Position numbers and translations under genes: made by a program
Source of the DNA: Thermoplasmata archaeon
Lineage (GTDB): Archaea > Thermoplasmatota > Thermoplasmata > Lutacidiplasmatales > UBA184
Direction of reading: 5' to 3'
Assembly: GCA_021817245.1 (NCBI GenBank)
Contig: JAKAVQ010000005.1
Coordinates: 62,001 to 126,000 of the forward strand
Length of the DNA: 64,000 nucleotides
The notes under the pieces: generated by a model
What the model was told of the DNA's origin: nothing
Seen by the model: only the letters and a program-made list of their open reading frames with translations
Databases searched by the model: none
Shown here: one piece after another, positions 51,288-59,500 of the stretch
Layout of the letters: every line of letters starts with the position of its first letter
Numbering within the stretch: the stretch's first letter is position 1

Positions 51288-53057
51288 ATGCGGATCCTGT
51301 ACACGATCCGGACGGGGGAGCGACAGGAGCACGAGGGACATTTCGAGATCGACCTTACCGGGGTCACCGGATCGTCGATCGACCTGGTCCTTCCGTCCTG
51401 GGTCCCGGGGTCGTACCACATCATCGACTACGTCCGGACGTTTCGCGGGATGGTCGCCCGAGCCGGTTCCGACGGCCCGCCCCTCGCGGTCGAGCGGATC
51501 GACAAGGCCCGCTGGAGGGTCCGGACCGAGGGCCAGCCAACCGTCCACCTCGAGTACGGGGTCTACGGTCACCAGATGGTGACCGAGGCGTTCGACCTCT
51601 CGCCCGAGCATCTGTTCGTGAACGCCGCTCTCTGCCTCCCCTACGTGGACGGCCACCTCACTGAGCCGGTCGAAGTGGCGCTCGACGTTCCCGCGGAATG
51701 GCGCGTGTACACCGAGCTCGAGCCGGTCGGCGACCGGCCTCCGCGATTCCGTGCGCCGAACTACGACACCCTGGTCGACGAACCGATCGACTCCGGCCGG
51801 CCCTTGGTACTGGCGATACGCCCGGCCGGCATCCCCCACCGCATCGTCCTCTGCGGAGAGGGGGGGAACTACGACGCCCGCCGGATCACCGAGGACCTGT
51901 CGAAGATCGTCGAGGCGACGGTCGCGCTCGTGGGGGAGTCCCCCCTCCGCAGCTACACGTTCTTCTACCACCTCACGGAGACTCCGGACGGCGGGCTCGA
52001 GCACGCGAACTCCAACTCCTGCGTGATCCGGCGCACGGTCTTCGAGCCGAAGGAGGACTACCAGCGGTTCCTCTCCTTGACGAGCCACGAGTACTTCCAC
52101 CTCTACAACGTGAAGCGGATCCGGCCGAAGGTTCTCGGTCCGTTCGACTACACCCGCGAGAACTACACCCGGCTCCTCTGGTGGATGGAGGGGGGAACGG
52201 ACTACTTCGCCGACCTCATCCTCCGGCGGGCCGGCCTGTTCTCCGTCAAGAAGTACCTCGAGCTTGTGGCCAAGGACGCCAAGACCTTCCTCGAGACGCC
52301 CGGCCGACGGCGGCTGAGCCTCGAGGACGCGTCGTTCCTCTCGTGGGTCGACCTGTACCAGCCGTACGAGGAGACCCCGAACCGGTCGATCTCGTACTAC
52401 CTCAAGGGGACGCTCGTCTCGATGTGCCTCGATCTCGAGATCCGGCAGGCCACGGAGACCCGGGCGTCGCTCGAGACCGTCCTCCGCACCCTGTGGCAGG
52501 AGTACGGCAAACCGGGGCGCGGTCTCGACGAGGAGGAGCTCTGCACGATCGCGAGTCGATCCGCGGGAGTGGACCTCCGGGACTTCTTCCACCGGTACGT
52601 GGAGGGAACGGACGAGGTCGATCTCGCGGCGTTCGCCCGCTACGCGGGCCTCTCCTTCGGGCCGAAACCGCGGGAGGAGGACGCCCCGGTCCCGGGCTAT
52701 CTCGGGCTCCGGGTCGAGAACAACGCCGGCTGGGTACGGGTCCGGACCGTGCTCGCCGAGACTCCGGGCCGCCGGGCGGGGATGACCGCGGGCGACGAGC
52801 TCGTCGCGATCAACGGCGGGAAGGTGACCTACGAGAACTTCGAGAAGTCGCTCAAGCTTTACCCACCGGGCACGGCGGTGGACATCGCCCTCTTCCGGCG
52901 TGGCTACCTACGTCACGTGTCGCTCACCATGGGGGACCCCCCGCCGGAGGCGTACGTCTTCACACCGGTCGATGCGCCCACCGACCGCGAGCGGATGGTC
53001 CACGAGAACTGGCTGGGAGCGAAGTGGACCCCGCCGGCGAAAGGCGGTGAGACCTAG
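51288..53057 (+). CDS. M61-family glycyl aminopeptidase with C-terminal PDZ domain
   Basis: A 589-residue zinc peptidase. The N-terminal beta domain (1-170) leads to the catalytic domain with the HExxH motif as SHEYFHLYNVKRIRP (about residue 267). The third zinc ligand Glu is in WWMEGGTDYFADL. A C-terminal PDZ domain follows (GYLGLRVENNAGWVRV, and GRRAGMTAGDELVAINGGK). No signal peptide is seen, so it probably acts in the cytoplasm on peptides with small N-terminal residues. The end overlaps the convergent DUF35 gene by 4 bases. Confidence 0.92.
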   Translation: MRILYTIRTGERQEHEGHFEIDLTGVTGSSIDLVLPSWVPGSYHIIDYVRTFRGMVARAGSDGPPLAVERIDKARWRVRTEGQPTVHLEYGVYGHQMVTEAFDLSPEHLFVNAALCLPYVDGHLTEPVEVALDVPAEWRVYTELEPVGDRPPRFRAPNYDTLVDEPIDSGRPLVLAIRPAGIPHRIVLCGEGGNYDARRITEDLSKIVEATVALVGESPLRSYTFFYHLTETPDGGLEHANSNSCVIRRTVFEPKEDYQRFLSLTSHEYFHLYNVKRIRPKVLGPFDYTRENYTRLLWWMEGGTDYFADLILRRAGLFSVKKYLELVAKDAKTFLETPGRRRLSLEDASFLSWVDLYQPYEETPNRSISYYLKGTLVSMCLDLEIRQATETRASLETVLRTLWQEYGKPGRGLDEEELCTIASRSAGVDLRDFFHRYVEGTDEVDLAAFARYAGLSFGPKPREEDAPVPGYLGLRVENNAGWVRVRTVLAETPGRRAGMTAGDELVAINGGKVTYENFEKSLKLYPPGTAVDIALFRRGYLRHVSLTMGDPPPEAYVFTPVDAPTDRERMVHENWLGAKWTPPAKGGET

Positions 53058-54076
53058 GCCGCGGGGGGGAATCCGGCGATCGGGACCGCCTTGCGGCCGT
53101 ACCGCCACTCGCCCTCCATCGGGTAGAGACGGCGCAGCCGGGTGTCGACCCGATCCCCGATGCGAACGGCCCCGGGAGAGGCCTCGGTGACCTGCAGCGT
53201 GACCCGGATCTCCGGGGCGACCTCGGCGAGCACGACCTCGTACGGCCCGTGGGCCGCCACTTGAGCATCGAACTCGGTGGGTTGGCCACCGCGGCCGATC
53301 ACGGTCGTCGCGACGACCCGGACGCCTTCCCGGGGGAGAGCGAGGGCGGTAAGCCCATCGTATCGGCCGCATCGGCGGCACCGGCCTCGTGCCGGAAAGC
53401 TGGTGGTTCCGCAGGCCCCGCACCGCTCCCCCTCGAAACGCCAGCGGCTTCCCAGATTCTCGAGATAGCGGGGGCGCGGCACGTACGCTCCCTCCGACAC
53501 CGCGTCGAGCCGCTCGGCATCGACCGCGGTCGGGGCCCGGCCCGGTCCCGACATCGGACGCGCGGGGTCGGTCTGCGTGACGCAGGAGACCCGGCCCGTC
53601 ACCTCGGCGGCGAAACGATCGGCCGCCGCGAGCAACCCGAGGGACTCCTCCACCACCGGAATCTCCGCGCGGGCCAGCCCCGACCCCGAGGGGCCAAAGA
53701 GGAAGGCGAGCGCCCCGTCGTCGTCGCGCGCGGGGTCGGAAGACCGACGGGCGGCCACCACCAGCGCGGGGCCCTCTCCCCCGGTCGAGGCGGCCTCGAA
53801 CGCCCTCGCGAGCGCACGCGGCCCGGGCGGCAGCGGATGCAGCGAGACAGGCCTTCCGAGCCAGTGCGGCCAGGCCCACTCCGGCCCCACCGGGCCGATC
53901 GTCAGGAGGTCGATGGGGACCCTCGGGGCGCCGGAGGGCGCGAAGACGGCGAGCCGCTCGACCGCCGTGGCCGCGAGGGTGAACTCGTCCTCATCCGCCT
54001 CGGCCGTCCGACGGCCCTCGACCGTGCGCGACGGGCGGTGGACGACCAGCGCGTTCAGGTCTCTCACGCTTTTCAC
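53054..54076 (-). CDS. DUF35 protein with an N-terminal shrunken HMG-CoA-synthase/ketosynthase-like region
   Basis: The last 140 residues are a normal DUF35 module: YLENLGSRWRFEGERCGACG, CRRCGRYDG for the zinc ribbon, then the OB-fold with AHGPYEVVLAEVAPEIRV. The first 190 residues are unusual. EADEDEFTLAATAVERL resembles the start of archaeal HMG-CoA synthase, and DDGALAFLFGPSGSGLARAE resembles its later GAAAF-type strand. But the region is half the usual length and has one Cys (VSCVTQTD), not in a nucleophile-like context. So it may be a reduced, non-catalytic ketosynthase-like domain fused to DUF35. GTG start overlaps the thiolase stop (GTGA). Confidence 0.7.
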   Translation of the reverse strand: MKSVRDLNALVVHRPSRTVEGRRTAEADEDEFTLAATAVERLAVFAPSGAPRVPIDLLTIGPVGPEWAWPHWLGRPVSLHPLPPGPRALARAFEAASTGGEGPALVVAARRSSDPARDDDGALAFLFGPSGSGLARAEIPVVEESLGLLAAADRFAAEVTGRVSCVTQTDPARPMSGPGRAPTAVDAERLDAVSEGAYVPRPRYLENLGSRWRFEGERCGACGTTSFPARGRCRRCGRYDGLTALALPREGVRVVATTVIGRGGQPTEFDAQVAAHGPYEVVLAEVAPEIRVTLQVTEASPGAVRIGDRVDTRLRRLYPMEGEWRYGRKAVPIAGFPPAA

Positions 54077-55236
54077 CCTGCCCGGAAGATTGAGACCGTT
54101 GCGGTGGCGCCGGCCCCCCCCACGTTGTGCGTCAGCGCGCGATCGACTTCCGGCAGCTGGCGGGCGCCGGCCTGGCCGCGCAGCTGGAGGAAGACCTCGT
54201 AGACCTGGGAGATCCCGGTCGCCCCGATCGGATGGCCTTTCGCCTTCAGTCCCCCGTCGGGGTTCACCGGGAGGCGCCCCGTCGGTCGGGTCGCTCCGCT
54301 GAGCGTGAGGGCGGCCGCTTCCCCCGGCCCGGCGAACCCCAGGTCCTCGATGGCCAGAAGTTCGGCGATGGTGAAGCAGTCGTGGACCTCAAGGAACGAG
54401 ACCGCCGAACGATCGCACCCCGCCTCGCGGAACGCCGCATCGGCCGCGGCCCGTGTCGCGTCGAAACCGGTGAGGCGGGGGCGCTCCTGTACCGCAAGGA
54501 AGTCGGAGGAGGCGCCGAGTCCCTCCACGTACACGGGCGTGTCGGTGTACCGGCGGGCGACGTCCTCCCGGGCCACCAAGACGGCGGCAGCCCCGTCGCT
54601 CACCGGGCAGCAATCGTACAGGCCGAGAGGGTCGGCGACGCGAGGGGCCCGGACCACGTCCTCGGAACGGATCTGCTTTTGGAAGTGCGCGTTCGGGTTC
54701 TGGGCCCCGTTCGCATGGTTTTTGACGGCGACCTCGGCGAGCGCCTCGGGGCCGAGCCGGTGCACCTTCAGGTACGCGGACGCCAGGAGGCCATAGACCC
54801 CGGCGAAGGTGAGCCCCGCCAGTCGTTCCCACTCCGTGTCGCCCGAGACCCCGAGCCAGTAGCGGCGCCGGGCGTTCGACACGTCGGTCATCTTCTCGAC
54901 CCCGGCGACCAGTACCAGCTCCGCGGCTCCGGCCGCCACGGCGCGGACCGCGGCGCGGAGCGCCGAGCCGCCCGAGGCGCACGCGTTCTCGACGCGGGTG
55001 GTCGGCAGCCCCGGCCGACCGGCCTCCTCGGCGAGGATCGCCGATGCGTTACCGATCTGCCAGCCTCCGAAGCCGAGCGTCGCGAGGAACGCTTCGTCGA
55101 GAGCGTGCGGGTCGACACCGTGGTCCACGCTGGCGAGCGCGTTCCCGACCGCGGCGCGGAGCAACGGCCGCGGTCCGTCCGTCAGGACCCCGAACCGGGT
55201 GTGCCCCGCACCAACGATCGCTGCCCGGTGACCCAC
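54073..55236 (-). CDS. Thiolase (acetyl-CoA acetyltransferase family)
   Basis: A 387-residue archaeal thiolase: GHRAAIVGAGHTRFG at the start, the nucleophile in VENACASGGSAL (Cys near residue 86), EVHDCFTIAELLAIEDLG, and GHPIGATGISQVYE with the catalytic His. LTHNVGGAGATATVSIF closes the fold. It is translated with the fused DUF35 protein. Acetoacetyl-CoA formation for the mevalonate pathway is the leading candidate, since archaeal thiolase and DUF35 form one complex with HMG-CoA synthase. Confidence 0.92.
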   Translation of the reverse strand: MGHRAAIVGAGHTRFGVLTDGPRPLLRAAVGNALASVDHGVDPHALDEAFLATLGFGGWQIGNASAILAEEAGRPGLPTTRVENACASGGSALRAAVRAVAAGAAELVLVAGVEKMTDVSNARRRYWLGVSGDTEWERLAGLTFAGVYGLLASAYLKVHRLGPEALAEVAVKNHANGAQNPNAHFQKQIRSEDVVRAPRVADPLGLYDCCPVSDGAAAVLVAREDVARRYTDTPVYVEGLGASSDFLAVQERPRLTGFDATRAAADAAFREAGCDRSAVSFLEVHDCFTIAELLAIEDLGFAGPGEAAALTLSGATRPTGRLPVNPDGGLKAKGHPIGATGISQVYEVFLQLRGQAGARQLPEVDRALTHNVGGAGATATVSIFRAG

Positions 55237-55267
55237 CTTGACCCCCGCGAACCGTCTTATCGGCGGC

Positions 55268-55276
55268 TCTTTTAAG
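55268..55276. promoter_or_regulatory. Shared TATA-like element between the thiolase and ubiX genes
   Basis: TCTTTTAAG is centred 26 bases before the ubiX GTG and, read in reverse (CTTAAAAGA), 36 bases before the thiolase ATG. A single element can serve both divergent operons. Confidence 0.5.
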
Positions 55277-55297
55277 CGGTTTCAGTCAGGGTCTGCC

Positions 55298-55879
55298 GTG
55301 CCGAAGGTAGCGCCGGTCGTAGTGGGGGTCTCGGGCGCGAGCGGAGCCCCGATCGCGCTGCGGGTGCTTCGGGCGCTCCAGGAGGCACGGCGGCCTACGG
55401 CCCTGGTCGTCTCGGCCGGGGCCGCCAACGTGCTCCGCGAGGAGTGCGCAATGAGCCCCGCGGACCTCGCGCCGCTCGCCACCGAGGTCTACGAGGACAC
55501 CGACCTCGCCGCGCCGATCGCGAGCGGATCGGTGCCGACGGCCGGAATGGCCGTCGTTCCCTGCTCCTCCAACACCGCCGCAAAGATCGCGTTGGGCCTC
55601 GGCGACACGCTCCTCACGAGAGCCGCGCACGTCCACTTGAAGGAGCGGCGGCGCCTGGTCCTCGTGCCCCGGGAGACCCCCCTGTCGACCCTGCTCCTGC
55701 GCCACCTGACCAGCCTGAGCGAGGTGGGCGCCGTGGTCCTCGTCGCGGCCCCCGCCTACTATCTTCGCCCGAGGACGATCGACGACGTCACCGACTACCT
55801 CGCGGGGAAGGTCCTCGACCATCTCGGCGTGGCGCACCGGCTCTATCGGGGTTGGCGTCCCGGGGAGAAGCCGGGATGA
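55298..55879 (+). CDS. ubiX: UbiX-type flavin prenyltransferase
   Basis: Attaches a dimethylallyl group to FMN to make prenylated FMN, the cofactor of UbiD decarboxylases. The 193 residues include VVVGVSGASGAPIALRVLR, the FMN loop, then VVPCSSNTAAKIALGLGDTLLTRAA and LVLVPRETPLSTLLLRHL, all strongly conserved in UbiX. GTG start, leaderless by the TATA distance. No ubiD in the window. It is first in an ATGA/GTGA-coupled run with two membrane proteins and guaAA. Confidence 0.95.
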   Translation: MPKVAPVVVGVSGASGAPIALRVLRALQEARRPTALVVSAGAANVLREECAMSPADLAPLATEVYEDTDLAAPIASGSVPTAGMAVVPCSSNTAAKIALGLGDTLLTRAAHVHLKERRRLVLVPRETPLSTLLLRHLTSLSEVGAVVLVAAPAYYLRPRTIDDVTDYLAGKVLDHLGVAHRLYRGWRPGEKPG

Positions 55880-56451
55880 AGCGTCGGTGGGGCGAGTACG
55901 CTCCCTGGCCGCTCGTGGGGGTCGTCGCGCTGCTGGTCGTCCTGATCGTGCTGACCCCGGTCCTGATCTCGGACGGACAGCCCGCGCCGGGGGTGTTGAC
56001 CCAAGCCGAGCTGATCGTCGACCGGGTGAGCGGGATCAACGTCACGCACTTCTACGTCCGAGGTCTCGCCACGACGGTGCGCTACGCGAGTCTCCTCGTC
56101 GGGGTGGCCGGCAACTTCTCCTGGGGCGGCACCGGCACCCCTCCCTGGCCAGGCCTCCACTATTCCCTGAGGTACAACGACACGATGGTCCTCTCGCTCG
56201 GGTTCTCCTCCTACCTCAACCCGGTCGCGCTGAACATCTCCGCCAGCTACGCGAGCCCGCAGGGCACCGCGCTCTACGTGGCGGAGGTGGCGTTCTACGT
56301 GGGCCCCGCCGCGAGCGGGACCGGAGAGCTGCTGTACGTGGCGAGCGCGTTCCCGACCGTGGCGGTGCCGTCGACCCCGACCCCGGTCGACAATGCGAGC
56401 CTGCCGCTACCGATCCTGCTTGAGCTGGCGTCGTCGGGAGGCGCACCGTGA
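55876..56451 (+). CDS. Membrane-anchored extracytoplasmic protein of unknown function
   Basis: 191 residues: one N-terminal membrane helix (about 12-32) after a basic start, then an outside domain rich in Ser, Thr, Tyr and Asn with several N-glycosylation-type sites (NVT, NFS, NDT, NIS, NAS). The beta-rich domain has no Cys. Coupled to ubiX by ATGA and to the next membrane gene by GTGA. Possibly an envelope protein. Not recognised. Confidence 0.6.
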   Translation: MKRRWGEYAPWPLVGVVALLVVLIVLTPVLISDGQPAPGVLTQAELIVDRVSGINVTHFYVRGLATTVRYASLLVGVAGNFSWGGTGTPPWPGLHYSLRYNDTMVLSLGFSSYLNPVALNISASYASPQGTALYVAEVAFYVGPAASGTGELLYVASAFPTVAVPSTPTPVDNASLPLPILLELASSGGAP

Positions 56452-56807
56452 GGCCGTCCCGGTTCGTCGTCCTTCTCTGGGTCACCCTCATCGTCGTGCT
56501 CCTCGTCGTGGAGCTGGCCGAGATCACCCGCACGTTCACGCTCCCGATCCAGTCGGCAATCGGCGATCCTCTCGCGTTCGTCTTCGCGCTCGTCTTCACG
56601 ACGATCCTCGCGCTCGTCGGCGCCATCTTCATCGGGATCTACATCTCGAACCGGATGCTGAGCGCCTCCGGCTTCACGCCGTTCGAGGAGGAGATGCTCA
56701 AGATGCGCAAGGAGGTCTCGGACCTCAAACACTCGGTCGACGCGCTCGCGGCGGCGTCCCGGGGCACGGACACGACGGCGCCCGACCGGCCGAAGGAGGC
56801 GCCGTGA
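56448..56807 (+). CDS. Membrane protein with two helices and a C-terminal coiled coil
   Basis: 119 residues. Two membrane helices (about 6-24 and 42-68), then a cytoplasmic amphipathic helix FEEEMLKMRKEVSDLKHSVDAL that could be a coiled coil, and a polar tail. Overlaps genes on both sides by GTGA. It probably works with the upstream extracytoplasmic protein. Family unknown. Confidence 0.6.
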   Translation: MRPSRFVVLLWVTLIVVLLVVELAEITRTFTLPIQSAIGDPLAFVFALVFTTILALVGAIFIGIYISNRMLSASGFTPFEEEMLKMRKEVSDLKHSVDALAAASRGTDTTAPDRPKEAP

Positions 56808-57370
56808 AGGTCCCGGTGATCGACAACGGGGGCCAGTGGACGCACCGGGAGTGGCGCGTGCTGCGGGACCTCGGCGCCGAGACCCGGATCGTGGCGAACT
56901 CCACCCCCTTCGCGGAACTGGACGCCGACGGCATCGTGCTCTCGGGCGGAGCGCTGAGCCTCGAAGGCACGGCCGCCCCCCTCGGGGTCGTTGGGGAGTG
57001 GATCGACCGCGTCACGGTCCCCGTGCTCGCGATCTGTGTCGGCCATCAGTTCCTGGGCCGACACTTCGGGGGCCGGGTCGTCCGGGCGGAATCTCCCGAG
57101 TTCGGCTCCGTCGATCTCACGGTCGACCGCCCCGACCATCCGCTCTTCGCCACCCTCCCACCGCACCTCCGGGTGTGGGCGAGCCACAGCGACCAGGTCG
57201 TCGCCCCGCCTCCGGGCTGGGCCGTGCTGGCCCACTCGTCCGCCTGCCCGGTCGAGGCGATGGCCCATCCCGAGCGGGCGCTCTGGGGCGTCCAGTTCCA
57301 CCCGGAGGTCGAGCACACGGAGGGGGGCCGGGAGATCTTCCGCAACTTCCTCGCGGCGTGCCGACGGTAG
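56804..57370 (+). CDS. guaAA: GMP synthase glutaminase subunit (GuaA subunit A)
   Basis: Provides ammonia from glutamine to the separate archaeal GMP synthase ATP-pyrophosphatase subunit. The 188-residue class I glutamine amidotransferase has VIDNGGQWTHREWRVLRDLG, the oxyanion GIVLSGGALS, the nucleophile in LAICVGHQFLGRHFGG (Cys), and the His/Glu pair in WGVQFHPEVEHTEGG. The partner subunit is not in the window. Coupled by GTGA to the membrane genes. Confidence 0.93.
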   Translation: MKVPVIDNGGQWTHREWRVLRDLGAETRIVANSTPFAELDADGIVLSGGALSLEGTAAPLGVVGEWIDRVTVPVLAICVGHQFLGRHFGGRVVRAESPEFGSVDLTVDRPDHPLFATLPPHLRVWASHSDQVVAPPPGWAVLAHSSACPVEAMAHPERALWGVQFHPEVEHTEGGREIFRNFLAACRR

Positions 57371-57418
57371 AGGCCGATAGAATAAGTACGGGCCTCCCCT
57401 CGTCGTCCGAGGCACATC

Positions 57419-58969
57419 GTGCCGAGGATGCACAAGGGGTCGGGAGTTCGCGAGCAGGACCTCGTCGCTCGGGCCCGGGCGCTCTCCCACTCGGTCGACC
57501 CGCTTTTGCCCCGGCTCGCGCCGTCGTGCCCCCCGGAGCGGTTCGAGCGGCGCCGGGCTGAGCTGGACGAGGTGCGCGAGGCCCACGAGGATTCCCGCCG
57601 CCTCGAGCGGCTTGCCCGTCGGGGCGATCCGCTCGCCCGGGCCTACGCGGGTCTCTTGCGATTTGCGCTCGAGCCCGAAGCGCCCGTGGTGGCGACGTTC
57701 GCCCTCCCCGACGGGGAGGTCTCCTACGCCCCGCTCGCGCGTACCGACCGGGAAGCAGAGGTCGCCGTCCAGCAGTACGACGACCCCGCGCGGCTCCTCC
57801 TCGGCTACATCGACTGGGCCCGCAAGGGCTACCATTTCTTCGCGGGCCGCCGCACCCTCTGGTGCACCGGCCCGGAGAACCGGCCGCCGCCCGAGTTTCG
57901 CGCCGAGAAGATCGCCGCGCTCCCGTACCGGCTCGGCGAGGACCCGGCCCACCACCGCTTCGACTGTCCGCACCTCGGGAGCGGAGAGACGCGGCCGTTC
58001 CTCGAGGTCGACTGGGCCGGCGCCGAGACCGCCTTCCGGATCTGTCGCCGCTGCGCCAAGGACGACCGCCACCTACTCTCGAGCCTCTCGGACGGGACGG
58101 CGAGCCCCGATCCGAGCTCCGAGTTCGCGGTGCGGGTCGATCTCAACGTCCGCTGCGGGGGGGGCCGCGACTGCGTCCACGCGGACCTCCCGGAACTGCC
58201 GCGTTCCCTGCGCCGCGACTACGAGCTCGGGCGCCTTTCCGACGCCCGCCTCATCGACGCCTACCTCTCCGAGATCCGTCCCCGGATCGAGCGCGCGCCC
58301 CGCCCGACCTTCGTCGCACGAGGAGTGTGCTACGGCGCGGACCTCGAGAAGTTCCTCGACGCCCTCGGTCCGTCGCCCGCCGAGCGGAGAGCGCTGCACG
58401 CGGTCCTCTCCGAGCGCCCGGGCTACTTCGAGGTCGACGAGCCGAGCGCGAGCCGGGCCCTCGAGCGGCTGTGGGCCGATCACGCCGAAGCGATCCTTCG
58501 CTCGATCCTCGACGACCCAGAGACGGTGCGCCGATGGATCGACGAGACCCGCGCCGCGCCCGGTCGGGTCGCCGAGGTCCTCAAACGAGCCCAGCGTCTC
58601 AGCGACGAGCGCGAGACCCTGGGGGCCTTGCCGCGGTACTCTCGACTCGCACGGGAGGCGGCGTGGGTCGACCACGTCGCCCGCGAGTTCCGCACCCACC
58701 GCGAGGCGGGGGCGGAGCGGGCGATCCTTCAGTCCCTGCCCCGTGAAGGAAAGGAGCGGGGGCTCGCGTTCGGCTTCCTGGTCGCCCTGGGGCGCGGCCA
58801 CGCCCACGCCTGGCAGTTCTCTCCGACCGAGCAGGAGTTCGGCCAATCGCTCTCCGAGCGGGCCCACCTCCTCCTCGCGGCGCCGGCCGCGGAGTACCAC
58901 CGGGCGTTGGACCGGCTCCTCCAGCTCGCCGGCGTCGTGGACTGGGGGGCGCCGGCCGAATCGACGTAA
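57419..58969 (+). CDS. Large Cys-cluster protein of unknown function
   Basis: 516 residues I cannot assign. The first 95 residues are helical and charged. The region 130-245 holds possible metal sites: a Cys in LWCTGPEN, then FDCPHLGSGE with ICRRCAKDD, and RCGGGRDCVH. The rest (260-516) is mostly helical. KGYHFFAGRRTLWC and TFVARGVCYGADLEKFLDAL are distinctive. It could be zinc-binding and enzyme-like, but no catalytic signature is visible. A TATA-like AGAATAAGTA (57379-57388) is 35 bases before the GTG. Confidence 0.7.
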   Translation: MPRMHKGSGVREQDLVARARALSHSVDPLLPRLAPSCPPERFERRRAELDEVREAHEDSRRLERLARRGDPLARAYAGLLRFALEPEAPVVATFALPDGEVSYAPLARTDREAEVAVQQYDDPARLLLGYIDWARKGYHFFAGRRTLWCTGPENRPPPEFRAEKIAALPYRLGEDPAHHRFDCPHLGSGETRPFLEVDWAGAETAFRICRRCAKDDRHLLSSLSDGTASPDPSSEFAVRVDLNVRCGGGRDCVHADLPELPRSLRRDYELGRLSDARLIDAYLSEIRPRIERAPRPTFVARGVCYGADLEKFLDALGPSPAERRALHAVLSERPGYFEVDEPSASRALERLWADHAEAILRSILDDPETVRRWIDETRAAPGRVAEVLKRAQRLSDERETLGALPRYSRLAREAAWVDHVAREFRTHREAGAERAILQSLPREGKERGLAFGFLVALGRGHAHAWQFSPTEQEFGQSLSERAHLLLAAPAAEYHRALDRLLQLAGVVDWGAPAEST

Positions 58970-59095
58970 CACCGGTAGGGGTCCGGCAGGCGCCCGACCG
59001 TCCGGGTACGAAGACTAAGGCAAAATACACCGACGACCTAGTTCCTACGTCTCTGAAGGGACCCGGCCGGCGGTCCCTTTCCGGGAACAGGGACA

Positions 59096-59500
59096 GTGAG
59101 CGCCTCCGACGCGGGCACAGCGACCGCCATCGTGGCGGCGGGGGACGAGGAGACGCGGGTGCTCCTGCGGGGGCTTTTGCGACTGCACCACTTCCGCGTG
59201 GAAGGGGAGGCCGAGGGCGCGACGCACGCGCTCGAGCTCGTCCGAGACCGACACCCCTCGCTCCTGGTCGCCGACGTGAACCTCGCCGAAGGCAGTCCGA
59301 CCACCCTCGTCGCGGAAGCCCGTGCGATCCGGCCCGGCCTCCGGGTGATCCTCGTGGCTCCGGCCTCGCGCCCCCCGTCGACCGCAGCGGATCCGGAGCA
59401 GCGGCCGGACGTCGTCCTCCTCCGCCCGTTCCGCATCCACCAATTCGCCGAGGCGCTCCTCCCGCGATCCGGCGGTGGGGGACTCGCCCGGCCCTGCTAG
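59096..59500 (+). CDS. Orphan receiver (CheY-like) domain protein, Lys replaced by Arg
   Basis: A 134-residue stand-alone receiver. The acidic pair is GDEET (Asp17, Glu18) and the phospho-acceptor is Asp60 in LLVADVNLAEG. The Thr/Ser position reads VAPAS and the normally invariant Lys of KPF is Arg in LLRPFRIHQF. No histidine kinase or output domain is near. Signalling may be altered, or the protein may act without phosphorylation. GTG start, about 70 bases from a TATA-like GCAAAATAC (59020-59028). Confidence 0.75.
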   Translation: MSASDAGTATAIVAAGDEETRVLLRGLLRLHHFRVEGEAEGATHALELVRDRHPSLLVADVNLAEGSPTTLVAEARAIRPGLRVILVAPASRPPSTAADPEQRPDVVLLRPFRIHQFAEALLPRSGGGGLARPC

